DNA from: a virus
Length of the DNA: 39,000 bases
Direction: 5' to 3' (one strand)
IMG/VR virus record: IMGVR_UViG_3300033155_001115
Span: 1-39,000 of that record
The translations under genes were made by a program, and so were the position numbers. The notes under the pieces were generated by a model. That model saw only the letters and a list, made by a program, of their open reading frames with translations. It made no database searches and was not told the origin of the DNA. Shown here piece by piece: positions 6,553-13,934 of this stretch (positions within the stretch are counted from its first letter, which is position 1; every line of letters starts with the position of its first letter).

Positions 6553-8835
6553 ATGGACAAGGTACAAAAATCAGTAATCCACCTGTTAAATGGTGACGGG
6601 GTGTTCTATGCCAGTCTCCTAATGCAAATGCAAAGGAGAGAAGCTCCTGACTTACCAGAGGGTGCTTTGGCAGGAGTCTCTGTGGAGAACGGAAGAATCA
6701 TTCTTCATGTCGATCCTCCTCGCCTCGAAAAGTTCAGCTTAGACCAGTGTGCTCGGATCATGGAGCACGAGTGTCTTCCCGCCGGTACTTTTTTGACGGG
6801 GGTAAATAAGCCCATCGAAGAAGTAAAGGAGGGTGACTTAGTTCTAGACTCCAAGGGAAATATGATTCCTGTACTTCATGCTATGAAACGCCCCTACAAG
6901 GGAAAGATGTATACCATCAAGACAGCGATGATTCCTTCCTTTGACCTCACGTATAACCATCCATTATTGGTCTCTGAGTTCAAGAGGAAGAATCACAAAA
7001 GAGAACTATCTGAGCCCAAGTGGATAAGAGCGGACGAGCTAAAGTCTTGTACCAGAGAATCGGGACATTATCTACTCGTACCCAAATATGAGAAACGAGA
7101 CTTCGGAGAAACAGTCTCAATGGCTTCTTTTGTCAAAGTGGATAACCATTGTATCAAAAATGTAGACCTACTCTTGAATGAAGAGCTTGCGTGGGTCTTA
7201 GGGTTCTATACCGCAGAGGGAAGTTACACGGAACATAAGACCGGTACAGTTGAGGTGGCATGGGGTACCCATGCGGAGAAGGACAAACCTCACAGAAAGA
7301 GAGTTCTTTCTTTCCTCGAAAAGAATGGGTATAGTGGGAGAGAGTATGTTACCAACGGAAAGGTTACCAAGTTAGTAACACAGTCTCCCATTCTGGGAAG
7401 AGCTTTTTCTTCTTGGTGTGGTAAGGGAGCTTCTAATAAAAAGATTCCGGACTTCATTCTCTTCAATAAGGATGAGAAAATCCTGAGGAGCTACCTTGCG
7501 GGATACGTAGCTGGAGATGGCTGTGAGTGGAAAGGGACTAATTTACCCTCCACAGTAAGTCCAACGTTAGCATATCAGTTACAACTCGCGATCCTAAACT
7601 TAGGAGAATCAGCCTATGTGTCTCTTAAGAAAGACAATACCAGTAGATTAGTTAAGAAAGCTCTACCTCTCTATACTGTAGGTTGGAGGAAAGAAACCTA
7701 CCATACCATCAAAAGCCTAGATAGGTATTATGCTCTTCCTATCCGAGAGCTCTCTCACAGAGCTTTCGAGGGGGATGTCTATAATATAGAAACGAAGACT
7801 AATACATACACCTTACAGAATATCGTTTCTCATAATTGTATGCACCTGGTCATGGAGCACATTTCAAGAAAGCAGGGTAGAGATCATCTGCTCTGGAACG
7901 TTGCAGGTGACCTTGCCGTCAATAGTCTTATTCGAGGAATGGACTTAGGTCTTATTGCGGGTAAGACCGATCCGTTTAAGGACTTCCCTTCGAAGAAGAA
8001 CGCTGAATATTACTATGCCCGAGTCGCCGACAAGACTAAGAAAGGGAAGGTCACTCTTAACCCGGACGGCTCCGTCACAGTCAAAAATCCTGACGGTTCC
8101 GAGGCAACATATAGACCGACAGGTGACCACAAGGATTGGGATAAGTCGGATGATGGATCCGCGGACTCTCTAACGAAAGAGGTCATCAAGCAGGCCGTCG
8201 CGGAAGCATACAGTCAAGCTAAGAAGGCAGGTAAGCTTCCCGGAGGAATCGAAGATCTCATTGAGGAGCTACTGGGTAAGGAAAAGATTCCGTGGCAGCG
8301 TCTGCTTAAGCAGTACATCGGAAATAAGGTGAGAGCTGGAAAGAAGTACTCCTGGAAGCGGGAGAGCAAGAGGTTCGGGGACTTGCAGAAGGGTAAGATT
8401 CCGACTCGTATGATCAAGCTCGGCATCGCGATCGACACCTCTGGCTCTGTCAGTCAGGAAGAGTTTCAGGAGTTCATGGCGGAGATCTACGGAATAATGA
8501 ACTCCTATAAGACCGAAATCACTATCGTGGAGTGTGACGCGAAAGTGCAGAAGGTCTATCAGCTCAAGAAGTACCAGAAGATCGATGCAAAGTTCAAGGG
8601 CAGAGGTGGAACGGACTTTCGTCCTGTCTTTGAATACTTCACCGAAGGAAAGGGAAGAGCGAAGAAACCGGAGCTTCTGGTCTTCTTCACTGACTTGGAA
8701 GGCCCATTCCCAAAAAGAGAAACCGTAAGAACGGTATGGGTAAGAACATCTCAAGGGTACGCTGAAACTGTCCCCTTTGGAAAATTGCTTATAATACCTC
8801 CAAAGGATGGAGCATCGAGGAAACGCCGATGGTAA
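6553..8835 (+). CDS. DUF2201-type VWA/metallopeptidase protein interrupted by an intein
   Basis: 760 aa precursor; the spliced host protein would be about 405 aa, matching its paralogue at 2842 (406 aa). N-extein residues 1-73 end ...MEHE; C-extein resumes CMHLVMEHISRK at 429. Splicing therefore rebuilds HECMH, the HExxH zinc site. DTSGS at 628-632 is the VWA metal site, and GGTDFRP follows. The C-extein linker (KVTLNPDGSVTVKNPDGS) is diverged from the paralogue. Probably works with the MoxR-type ATPase. Without splicing the peptidase-like site would be broken. Confidence 0.9.
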   Translation: MDKVQKSVIHLLNGDGVFYASLLMQMQRREAPDLPEGALAGVSVENGRIILHVDPPRLEKFSLDQCARIMEHECLPAGTFLTGVNKPIEEVKEGDLVLDSKGNMIPVLHAMKRPYKGKMYTIKTAMIPSFDLTYNHPLLVSEFKRKNHKRELSEPKWIRADELKSCTRESGHYLLVPKYEKRDFGETVSMASFVKVDNHCIKNVDLLLNEELAWVLGFYTAEGSYTEHKTGTVEVAWGTHAEKDKPHRKRVLSFLEKNGYSGREYVTNGKVTKLVTQSPILGRAFSSWCGKGASNKKIPDFILFNKDEKILRSYLAGYVAGDGCEWKGTNLPSTVSPTLAYQLQLAILNLGESAYVSLKKDNTSRLVKKALPLYTVGWRKETYHTIKSLDRYYALPIRELSHRAFEGDVYNIETKTNTYTLQNIVSHNCMHLVMEHISRKQGRDHLLWNVAGDLAVNSLIRGMDLGLIAGKTDPFKDFPSKKNAEYYYARVADKTKKGKVTLNPDGSVTVKNPDGSEATYRPTGDHKDWDKSDDGSADSLTKEVIKQAVAEAYSQAKKAGKLPGGIEDLIEELLGKEKIPWQRLLKQYIGNKVRAGKKYSWKRESKRFGDLQKGKIPTRMIKLGIAIDTSGSVSQEEFQEFMAEIYGIMNSYKTEITIVECDAKVQKVYQLKKYQKIDAKFKGRGGTDFRPVFEYFTEGKGRAKKPELLVFFTDLEGPFPKRETVRTVWVRTSQGYAETVPFGKLLIIPPKDGASRKRRW
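6772..7836 (+). mobile_element. Intein with LAGLIDADG homing endonuclease
   Basis: 355 residues, precursor positions 74-428. Block A: CLPAGTFLTG with Cys1, then EVKEGDLVLD. Block B: LTYNHPLL. Two LAGLIDADG-like helices, WVLGFYTAEGSY and YLAGYVAGDGCEW, each ending in the acidic residue expected for cleavage. Block F: YNIETKTNTYTL. Block G: IVSHN followed by Cys+1 of the extein. All splicing residues (Cys1, block-B His, terminal His-Asn, Cys+1) are present, so it should be splicing-competent and mobile. Confidence 0.95.
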
Positions 8836-9143
8836 TAGAGGCAGCGGTTGGAGTAATTCTGGTAGGGTATCTAACTATCCGACTAGCAACAGCTGGTCTA
8901 CTAAGGGTAGCTAGATCTCAACTGAATCATGTCCTAGCGAGAATCGAAGCTGAAAGATCAGTGATGGAGACCATCACTAAAGTCAATACCACCATGAAAC
9001 AAGACGTAGAAAAGACAATCAAGGGCTACGAAACAAGGCTCGAGAACCAGACAAATGTGGTGAAGCTCCTCACGCAGAAGATGCAAGATCCTAAATGGAT
9101 GGATGACTTCGATCGGGGACGTGATAACAGTCGATGGAATTAA
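8829..9143 (+). CDS. Single-pass membrane protein with coiled coil
   Basis: 104 aa, overlapping the VWA gene by 7 nt. N-terminal hydrophobic helix (AAVGVILVGYLTIRLATAGLL), then a long heptad-rich segment (RIEAERSVMETITKVNTTMKQD). Topology is probably a membrane anchor with a cytoplasmic coiled coil. Coupling to the VWA protein hints at anchoring that system, as inference. Confidence 0.6.
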   Translation: MVIEAAVGVILVGYLTIRLATAGLLRVARSQLNHVLARIEAERSVMETITKVNTTMKQDVEKTIKGYETRLENQTNVVKLLTQKMQDPKWMDDFDRGRDNSRWN

Positions 9144-9430
9144 AGAAAGGTGATAGGGTCCTCTACGTTGGAAAGGACTCTAGTGAATACAAGGTCAACG
9201 TTGGGACCTTCGTCAAGCGTATAAAGAGTCCGAGAGGGGAGTCTTTTGTTGAGATACTCTGGGACGATGGTAGTCAAGGACCTTCTAGAGAAGGTGACCT
9301 CAAGAGGTTTGATCTCACTAAGTCAAAGAAGATTCTAGAAGAACTGGGCATAGTTTTTCTTGGCTACTTTGATAAACACGTAACAGAAAGAGAACTTCTC
9401 GAAGAGATATCAAGGTTCTTTAATGATTGA
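9134..9430 (+). CDS. KOW/SH3-like small protein
   Basis: 98 aa. The N-terminus LKKGDRVLYVGKDSSEYKV...GTFVKRIK...VEILWDDGS has the GDxV...G.V strand pattern of KOW/SH3-like barrels. The C-terminal half is helical (KILEELGIVFLGYF). Overlaps both neighbours by 8-10 nt. Could bind nucleic acid or protein; the family is not certain. Confidence 0.5.
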   Translation: MELKKGDRVLYVGKDSSEYKVNVGTFVKRIKSPRGESFVEILWDDGSQGPSREGDLKRFDLTKSKKILEELGIVFLGYFDKHVTERELLEEISRFFND

Positions 9431-9881
9431 TTGGAAAGAGCTCATCAACGCAAAAGTCAAACGTCTCCAGGAGTTAAAGGAGCATCCTGAGTGGCAGTAC
9501 AGACATAGATTCTGGGGAGTGGTTCCATTAATACCTGAATGGCAAAAGGCTAAGAACGCTGCAGCTTGCGATAGAAAGATTCAGTTTGTGAAAACCGAAG
9601 GTGAAAAACGTGGTATAGCTATACTGGCGAAAGCTAAAGAACGAGGTTACCTTCTTCATCCAAGGCGTATAACAACTCGGGGAGTTGTCTCTCTAGTAGG
9701 TAAAAGAGGACCTTTACACCTTTATGGCTTTCTAGATCCTATAGGGAAGCTGATGCTAAACAAACAGAGCCGCTCAGATCACAAAGCTATGGATAAAAAC
9801 CTCAACGTTCTCACCATCAATTTCATGCGGAAAAACATGGTAGTTCATGATTCCTTCTTGAAAGCAGTCTTGGGAAAATGA
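9423..9881 (+). CDS. Hypothetical basic protein
   Basis: 152 aa, overlapping the previous gene by 8 nt. Trp- and Lys-rich N-terminal helix region (WKELINAKVKRLQELKEHPEW) and a mixed C-terminal half with LHLYGFLDPIGKLML. No recognised motif. Confidence 0.55.
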   Translation: MIDWKELINAKVKRLQELKEHPEWQYRHRFWGVVPLIPEWQKAKNAAACDRKIQFVKTEGEKRGIAILAKAKERGYLLHPRRITTRGVVSLVGKRGPLHLYGFLDPIGKLMLNKQSRSDHKAMDKNLNVLTINFMRKNMVVHDSFLKAVLGK

Positions 9882-9940
9882 AATTTTGGAAAGACTTAAG
9901 TGAAGGATCTGGTGCCTCCGATCCTTCACTCCCTTTATGA
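9878..9940 (+). promoter_or_regulatory. 20-codon leader-like ORF containing a perfect 11-bp hairpin
   Basis: ATG 9878 reads MKFWKDLSEGSGASDPSLPL and stops at TGA 9938-9940, with ATGA junctions on both sides. Within it AGTGAAGGATC (9899-9909) pairs perfectly with GATCCTTCACT (9920-9930), followed by CCCTTT. This can be an intrinsic terminator or a leader peptide with a translation-sensitive hairpin upstream of the gene at 9937. Confidence 0.4.
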
Positions 9941-10278
9941 TTAAAGTTGGAGATAGAGTAGTGATAGCTGACCAAAGAGATGTTTGGGGCTGGGGTACAG
10001 ATATGGAAAAACATCTCTACCATTTCGGAGAAGTTGCCCGTGTCATACCTTTTGTTGAAGCAGAATCCCATAGATCTACCATAAGGGATGATCTTATAGG
10101 AGTAAGACTTGATCGTTTAGATCTAAGAGCTAGTCACAACGGTTTTTATTCTACAGAAAATCTGGATCTCTGGTGGTACTACCCAGACAATCTTATGAAG
10201 GTCTCTTCTGAGGAAGAGATAAGAGTTTGGAAAATGATTCGAACCATAAGGGGAAAGCCATGGCAGACGGTGGAGTAA
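9937..10278 (+). CDS. SH3-like hypothetical protein
   Basis: 113 aa. Begins MIKVGDRVVIADQRDVWGW, and the GDRV start followed by FGEVARVI suggests a KOW/SH3-type barrel like that of the gene at 9134. A Trp/Tyr-rich stretch (LDLWWYYPDNL) follows. Translation may depend on the 20-codon leader just upstream. Function unknown. Confidence 0.5.
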   Translation: MIKVGDRVVIADQRDVWGWGTDMEKHLYHFGEVARVIPFVEAESHRSTIRDDLIGVRLDRLDLRASHNGFYSTENLDLWWYYPDNLMKVSSEEEIRVWKMIRTIRGKPWQTVE

Positions 10279-10541
10279 AGGAAAAGAAAGAGACAGTAGA
10301 CCACACTCGAACAGGGTTCGGGTGGAAAACAGTTCTTTTGAACTGCTCTTGTCATTCTTTTGATCAAGTTGAGGGACAACTTGTTAAGGCAATCAAGTGT
10401 TCAATTGGTCAAGCTCGACAGTTCTCACATCAAGTCCACACACAAGGAAGTGCTATCGTCTTCACAGGGTCTCCTGAAGAGTGTGAAAATGTAGCTATGA
10501 TATTAGAAGACATCCAACTCAACGTCAAGGTTGTTCAATGA
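10260..10541 (+). CDS. ClpS-like protease adaptor
   Basis: 93 aa from ATG 10260 (SD AAGGGG 9 nt upstream). WKTVLLNCSCHSFDQVEGQL then AIKCSIGQARQFSHQVHTQG then SAIVFTGSPEECENV follows the ClpS core: beta strand ending in Asn, helix, A...vH..G strand, helix, and final strand LNVKVVQ. ClpS delivers N-degron substrates to ClpAP/ClpCP. The acidic NDD of canonical ClpS, which contacts the substrate amino terminus, is replaced by NCSC, so specificity may differ or be lost. A phage copy could redirect host proteolysis. Homology is from pattern, not a search. Confidence 0.6.
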   Translation: MADGGVKEKKETVDHTRTGFGWKTVLLNCSCHSFDQVEGQLVKAIKCSIGQARQFSHQVHTQGSAIVFTGSPEECENVAMILEDIQLNVKVVQ

Positions 10542-10891
10542 AGGCGGTACACGTAGGCGGCGGTGTACCATTTCCAGTGGATAAAGACGATATGAACCGT
10601 AAGACCAAGGAGAACCGTATGAAGGTATTCAAGCACAGAACGGGACTAATTTGGTCAATCATGGTTAGACCTGTGATGAAAGTAGTATTGATTATCAGCG
10701 GAGTTATACTGTCTGTGACATTTTGTATTTTCTTTTGGCACACACTAGCGTGTTGGCTAACTTCGGATAGAGATGGTCAAATACTAATAACAATATTTAC
10801 ATCAATCGCCTCTATGGCAGGTATACCTGCCTATTGGTTTAACTTCGGAGAAGATGCCGTCAAAAACATTCGTGATAGATGGAATCCGTGA
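10538..10891 (+). CDS. Two-helix membrane protein
   Basis: 117 aa, ATGA overlap with the ClpS-like gene. Basic cytoplasmic N-terminus (NRKTKENRMKVFKHRTG), then two hydrophobic segments (VVLIISGVILSVTFCIFFWHT and ILITIFTSIASMAGIPAYWF) separated by a short charged loop. Resembles small holin-like or inner-membrane proteins in topology only. Confidence 0.55.
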   Translation: MKAVHVGGGVPFPVDKDDMNRKTKENRMKVFKHRTGLIWSIMVRPVMKVVLIISGVILSVTFCIFFWHTLACWLTSDRDGQILITIFTSIASMAGIPAYWFNFGEDAVKNIRDRWNP

Positions 10892-11298
10892 AGAACAATC
10901 TATGCTGTCTTATCAACGGAGACCTTAACTTTAAAGGGAAGCCTCGATGTGAGAAGCACGCAGAACCCCTCTTCTGGGATATCATTCACAGAGCGGGCGA
11001 AGACAGCAAGAAACTAAAGAAGATTCTAGAGAAGCTTCCGACTGAGGAAGTCTACTCCTACGATAAGATGTTCAGTAGGATGGTTGGAGGACTATATCAT
11101 TCTTCTCAACCTTGTAGAGATGGAGTCGACTACGAGAAGTTCTATCATGTCGCTTGTGGTAAGAAACATTACTACACAATGTTGAAATGTAAAAAGGATA
11201 TAGAGGGTGAAGATGGTGACGGTGAACTTTTCAGTTATGTTCCTTTAGATGTTCTTGAAGACAGAGGAGAAGATCCGTACGGTGAGAATTATCATTGA
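10888..11298 (+). CDS. LCCLVNP-family protein with long acidic tail
   Basis: 136 aa from GTG 10888, which overlaps the previous stop as GTGA; ATG 10879 is the alternative. KNNLCCLINGD at residues 2-12, then RCEKH. The rest (KKLKKILEKLPTEEVYSYD, later KDIEGEDGDGELF) is unlike other members and adds a second domain of about 100 residues with scattered Cys and His. Role unknown. Confidence 0.65.
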   Translation: MKNNLCCLINGDLNFKGKPRCEKHAEPLFWDIIHRAGEDSKKLKKILEKLPTEEVYSYDKMFSRMVGGLYHSSQPCRDGVDYEKFYHVACGKKHYYTMLKCKKDIEGEDGDGELFSYVPLDVLEDRGEDPYGENYH

Positions 11299-11537
11299 TG
11301 AAACTTGGAAAGTGTAGTCTTTGTGACCAAGTTCTCACCCTTCTTAAGAAGACTGCTAAGTGTAGTTGTGGAGAAATTAAACTTCCGCCGAACTTCCCAA
11401 GAGAAATACCGTCACTTTGCTGTTCTGTGAACCCAACTAATTGGTGTATGGAATGTGGTAAGAGTCTTTGTGAAGACTGTTGTGACGATGGATCTCCAAT
11501 ATGTCCCTACTGTGGGACAAGTCGTTCATACAACTAA
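11298..11537 (+). CDS. LCCLVNP-family protein with an N-terminal zinc ribbon
   Basis: 79 aa from ATG 11298. First knuckle pair CSLCDQV and KCSCGE, then the family signature SLCCSVNPTNWCMECGKSLCEDCC internally at about residue 42, ending CPYCG. The signature is normally near residue 5; here an extra ribbon has been added in front, showing modular assembly. Start and stop are coupled to both neighbours. Confidence 0.65.
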   Translation: MKLGKCSLCDQVLTLLKKTAKCSCGEIKLPPNFPREIPSLCCSVNPTNWCMECGKSLCEDCCDDGSPICPYCGTSRSYN

Positions 11538-11761
11538 TGAACACAATGAACAATCTATGTTGTCTTGTCAATGGACTATTTCGTTGCGACGCCTGCAACA
11601 GAAAGGTTTGTGAGAAACATATGCTGGATTTAAGTACTCTTCCTACAAAAAGTGGAAAGAGATGGTATCGTTGTGAGTGCGGTGATTTCCGAAAATGGTT
11701 CTCATTGACTGAGAACAACCGTCATTACTGTAATAAAGACGGAAAAGAAAAATGGGGGTGA
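11537..11761 (+). CDS. LCCLVNP-family small protein
   Basis: 74 aa from ATG 11537 (TAATG coupling); ATG 11546 is the alternative. NNLCCLVNGLFRCDACNRKVCEKH is textbook: signature, CxxC, then C..H. A distal CECG and a lone late Cys follow. The start region ATGAACAATCTATGTTG is identical in DNA to the gene at 12357. Confidence 0.7.
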   Translation: MNTMNNLCCLVNGLFRCDACNRKVCEKHMLDLSTLPTKSGKRWYRCECGDFRKWFSLTENNRHYCNKDGKEKWG

Positions 11762-11870
11762 TGCCGGGTCTATAAAAATAATCTCAGGTAAACGAGATGG
11801 TAATAACTAGTGATCAGCGTATGTACAATTGATCACAACCCTTGACAACCTGAGCAAGGGGATATTTAAA
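11762..11870 (+). promoter_or_regulatory. Intergenic region with palindromic operator-like site and promoter-like hexamers
   Basis: GTGATCA (11810-11816) and TGATCAC (11830-11836) form an inverted repeat with a 13-nt spacer. TTGACA at 11842-11847 is a perfect -35 hexamer; TTTAAA at 11865-11870 lies 17 nt further on, with TATTTA two bases earlier. A smaller hairpin ATCTC/GAGAT lies upstream (about 11781-11798). Together this looks like a regulated sigma70-type promoter in the middle of the mini-protein run. It is unproven. Confidence 0.4.
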
Positions 11871-11879
11871 GTAGTTTCC

Positions 11880-12077
11880 ATGTACTCGTCAGCTAAACCA
11901 CGGAGGTACAAACAATGGAATGGCCACGCGCCCCTTAATCAGACTCCTCGGACAGACGAGTTATTTATAGAGCTAATTGTTAAGGATAGAATATATCCGC
12001 CGATCGGAAGAGCGTTGCTCCGGATCATTGAGAGTCCGAGCATTGAAAAGTTGCGACTGCGTCGATCGGTTAATTAA
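11880..12077 (+). CDS. Possible small basic protein (doubtful)
   Basis: 65 aa from ATG 11880, with no good ribosome site, sharing sequence with a 7-codon ORF (ATG 11915, MEWPRAP) that has a strong GGAGG at 11902-11906. The translated protein (ELIVKDRIYPPIGRALLRIIE) is plausible but unlike anything recognised. It fills an otherwise 320-base gap. Either a real gene or a leader with a short regulatory peptide. Confidence 0.3.
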   Translation: MYSSAKPRRYKQWNGHAPLNQTPRTDELFIELIVKDRIYPPIGRALLRIIESPSIEKLRLRRSVN

Positions 12078-12081
12078 AATC

Positions 12082-12360
12082 ATGAACTCATTTCCAATAG
12101 ATTTTGTCAAGTCCCTTATAGAACGTGGTGGAGAACCGCGAAACCTTGTAGTTAAAGGGCTCTGTTGTTTCATAAAGAAACATGCTCATTGTCCTAAATG
12201 TGATGTAGCATATGACATATATGGAAAAGGAAGAGGTAATGGCTATTGGCATTGGATCTATATGTGTGAAGATTGTTGGGATGATTTGAGTTCAAAAGAT
12301 CAAGGCAAGATAATAGAGCGTGATGGACAAGGTTTTTACGGACCGGATCTATTCAAATGA
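12082..12360 (+). CDS. LCCLVNP-family protein (divergent)
   Basis: 92 aa from ATG 12082; the upstream in-frame extension lacks an ATG with a ribosome site. The signature is displaced to about residue 28 and altered: KGLCCFIKKHAHCPKCDVAYD, which mixes LCC with the K..H of the CNIKGH class. A CEDC knuckle follows at about 62. Ends with ATGA overlap to the next member. Confidence 0.6.
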   Translation: MNSFPIDFVKSLIERGGEPRNLVVKGLCCFIKKHAHCPKCDVAYDIYGKGRGNGYWHWIYMCEDCWDDLSSKDQGKIIERDGQGFYGPDLFK

Positions 12361-12704
12361 ACAATCTATGTTGTCTTATCAACCCAGTTGCTAAGTGTAA
12401 CGACTGTAACGCCCGGATGTGTTCCTCTCATTTATATGTAGAGATTCCTAATTCTAGTATGTACTGGTGTGAAGAGTGCGGAGATAATCACCAAACTTGT
12501 ATTGAAGAGATAAATTCTCTTCAAGAGAGATTGGAAGTTTATGAGGAAGCATTAAGGGATTGGGATGAAGTTGTAGACCATTGGTGTCAAAACTGTAGGG
12601 AAGGAAAAGAACCTTGCCCGAGGTTAAACGATCTCAAAGAAATGGCGAGCAGCACTCACGACAGAACAAAAAGAACCGCACGCTCCATGGGAGGAGGGTG
12701 GTGA
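12357..12704 (+). CDS. LCCLVNP-family protein with coiled-coil tail
   Basis: 115 aa. MNNLCCLINPVAKCNDCNARMCSSH starts at residue 1, followed by CEECG; then a heptad-rich segment (IEEINSLQERLEVYEEALRDW), then a third Cys cluster (CQNCREGKEPC) and a basic tail. Could dimerise through the coil. Overlaps both neighbours by 4 nt. Confidence 0.7.
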   Translation: MNNLCCLINPVAKCNDCNARMCSSHLYVEIPNSSMYWCEECGDNHQTCIEEINSLQERLEVYEEALRDWDEVVDHWCQNCREGKEPCPRLNDLKEMASSTHDRTKRTARSMGGGW

Positions 12705-12970
12705 AAGGAAAGCTTTGCTGCATTATCAATCCTATGTGGAACGACACAGGAGAGAAGCTGACTTGCCACTACTGCGGCAAGGTAGTTTGCCAAGAATGCT
12801 GGATAAAGGGATCTCATTGGATAAATCCCCTCGTGATGCAAAAGGTTCATGGCTTTTCTGGTACCTTTCATATACCTCAAGTCGGGAAAAGAAAGAAGTA
12901 TCCAGACTGTATAGATCCATGGAAGGCGCGATTAATGGAAATCAAGAACATCCTAGAGTTGGAGGATTGA
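12701..12970 (+). CDS. LCCLVNP-family protein, GTG start
   Basis: 89 aa from GTG 12701, which overlaps the upstream stop as GTGA and follows GGAGGAGG, a very strong SD. KGKLCCIINPMW then LTCHYCGKVVCQECW; a longer insertion separates signature and finger than in most members. C-terminal helix LMEIKNILELED. Longer ATG starts upstream are not needed. Confidence 0.65.
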   Translation: MKGKLCCIINPMWNDTGEKLTCHYCGKVVCQECWIKGSHWINPLVMQKVHGFSGTFHIPQVGKRKKYPDCIDPWKARLMEIKNILELED

Positions 12971-13137
12971 TGGATACGTTGTTAGTTGTCGATGTCGTTG
13001 AGATGAATCTGGCCGGTAGTACAAATGAAGACATCCAAAAAGAACTGCAGCTGACTCCGGAAGAGGTGCAGGAAGCTCTCAACTACTACAAGAAACATCG
13101 AATGGAGATAGATACCTATCTTCGGGAGGAGGCATAA
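12970..13137 (+). CDS. DUF433-like small HTH protein
   Basis: 55 aa from ATG 12970, sharing one base with the upstream stop. VVEMNLAGSTNEDIQKELQLTPEEVQEALNYYKKH fits the C-terminal half of DUF433 proteins (aG.s.eeI...l.lt.eev..Al.Y...h), a small HTH family often found as antitoxin-like regulators. The N-terminal part of the family is missing or very short. No toxin gene is evident next to it. Confidence 0.45.
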   Translation: MDTLLVVDVVEMNLAGSTNEDIQKELQLTPEEVQEALNYYKKHRMEIDTYLREEA

Positions 13138-13574
13138 TGGCTAGGGGTTGCGAAGGAGATAAAGTAGCAGGCATTAATTACGAGGCGGAGTGTTACGCCA
13201 AGGATGCATGTCCAGGCTGCTGGAACTGCTGGCTCAAGTGCGAGGGGTGTGAAAACTGTGAGGAGCTAGAAAATGAAAAGCTCCGTGACCCTAGAGTAGG
13301 AGACTACATAGTCGTCCACCAGAAGCTCACTCTCGATCCTAACTGGACCGGAACTTGGTCTGGAGCTATGGATGAAGGCCTGGGCAGAGTCGCCTATATT
13401 GCTGAGGGAAATCCCAGAGACGGCTTCAAACTGAAGTTCACTACAACTAATACAGAAGTTCTTGATCACTTCGTTTGGCCTGCGGGATGTATGAAACTAG
13501 CTATGCTAGACGATAATCGATCCGACGTCCTGATTAAGCGGGTCAAAGGGGAGTCTCATAACACTAACTTATGA
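13137..13574 (+). CDS. Cys-cluster protein with beta-rich C-terminal domain
   Basis: 145 aa. The N-terminus has a dense cluster ECYAKDACPGCWNCWLKC then EGCENCEE, with six or more Cys in CxxC steps that suit zinc or Fe-S. After a linker come RVGDYIVVHQKLTL and LGRVAYIAEG, probably an SH3/KOW-like barrel. Lacks the LCCLVNP signature. Function unknown. Confidence 0.55.
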   Translation: MARGCEGDKVAGINYEAECYAKDACPGCWNCWLKCEGCENCEELENEKLRDPRVGDYIVVHQKLTLDPNWTGTWSGAMDEGLGRVAYIAEGNPRDGFKLKFTTTNTEVLDHFVWPAGCMKLAMLDDNRSDVLIKRVKGESHNTNL

Positions 13575-13756
13575 GTGTCATCCGCGATAACCTACGCTTC
13601 GGTATCAAGAAGGAACGGTTTGTTTGCCTCGTTAAAGGACACGATTGGGAAGAGAGCGAAGCCACACACGAGATTAAAAAGGACTGGTACTGGCGCGGCC
13701 AGATATGTTTAGTGTGTGGTAAGATGGATCCTTACCCCGAAGACTTAAATGAATAA
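13571..13756 (+). CDS. CNIKGH-family protein
   Basis: 61 aa, ATGA overlap. RFVCLVKGHDWEESEATHEIKK then QICLVCGKMD: signature at residues 17-25, a His in the middle, and a terminal CxxCG knuckle, suggesting a C-H-C-C zinc site. Coupled to the next member of the same class by an 8-nt overlap. Confidence 0.65.
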   Translation: MSVIRDNLRFGIKKERFVCLVKGHDWEESEATHEIKKDWYWRGQICLVCGKMDPYPEDLNE

Positions 13757-13934
13757 CAATTTCATCTGCAACGTAAAGGGACATCAGCGATGTGAGCACG
13801 ATGCATGTACTCACGAGGAACTATATTATTTTGTACACTGTAAAATATGTGCTAAGGTTCGTTTTCTAGATAGGACCTGGGCTGTTTGGGGAAAAGAGAG
13901 ACTGGGATGCTGCCAAGACAAAATGATATCGTAA
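13749..13934 (+). CDS. CNIKGH-family protein
   Basis: 61 aa. NNFICNVKGHQRCEHDACTHEEL at the N-terminus, then HCKICAKVRF. Layout matches the gene before it, so the two form a tandem pair with diverged sequence. Function unknown. Confidence 0.65.
   Translation: MNNNFICNVKGHQRCEHDACTHEELYYFVHCKICAKVRFLDRTWAVWGKERLGCCQDKMIS

Noticed and set aside
8269-8754. 161-codon minus-strand ORF opposite the VWA C-extein
   Set aside because: Lies fully inside a well-supported gene on the other strand; composition and lack of a ribosome site mark it as a shadow.
12715-12969. Upstream part of the frame ending at 13137
   Set aside because: It overlaps a good LCCLVNP gene in another frame; only the part from ATG 12970 has a coupled start and a family-like sequence.
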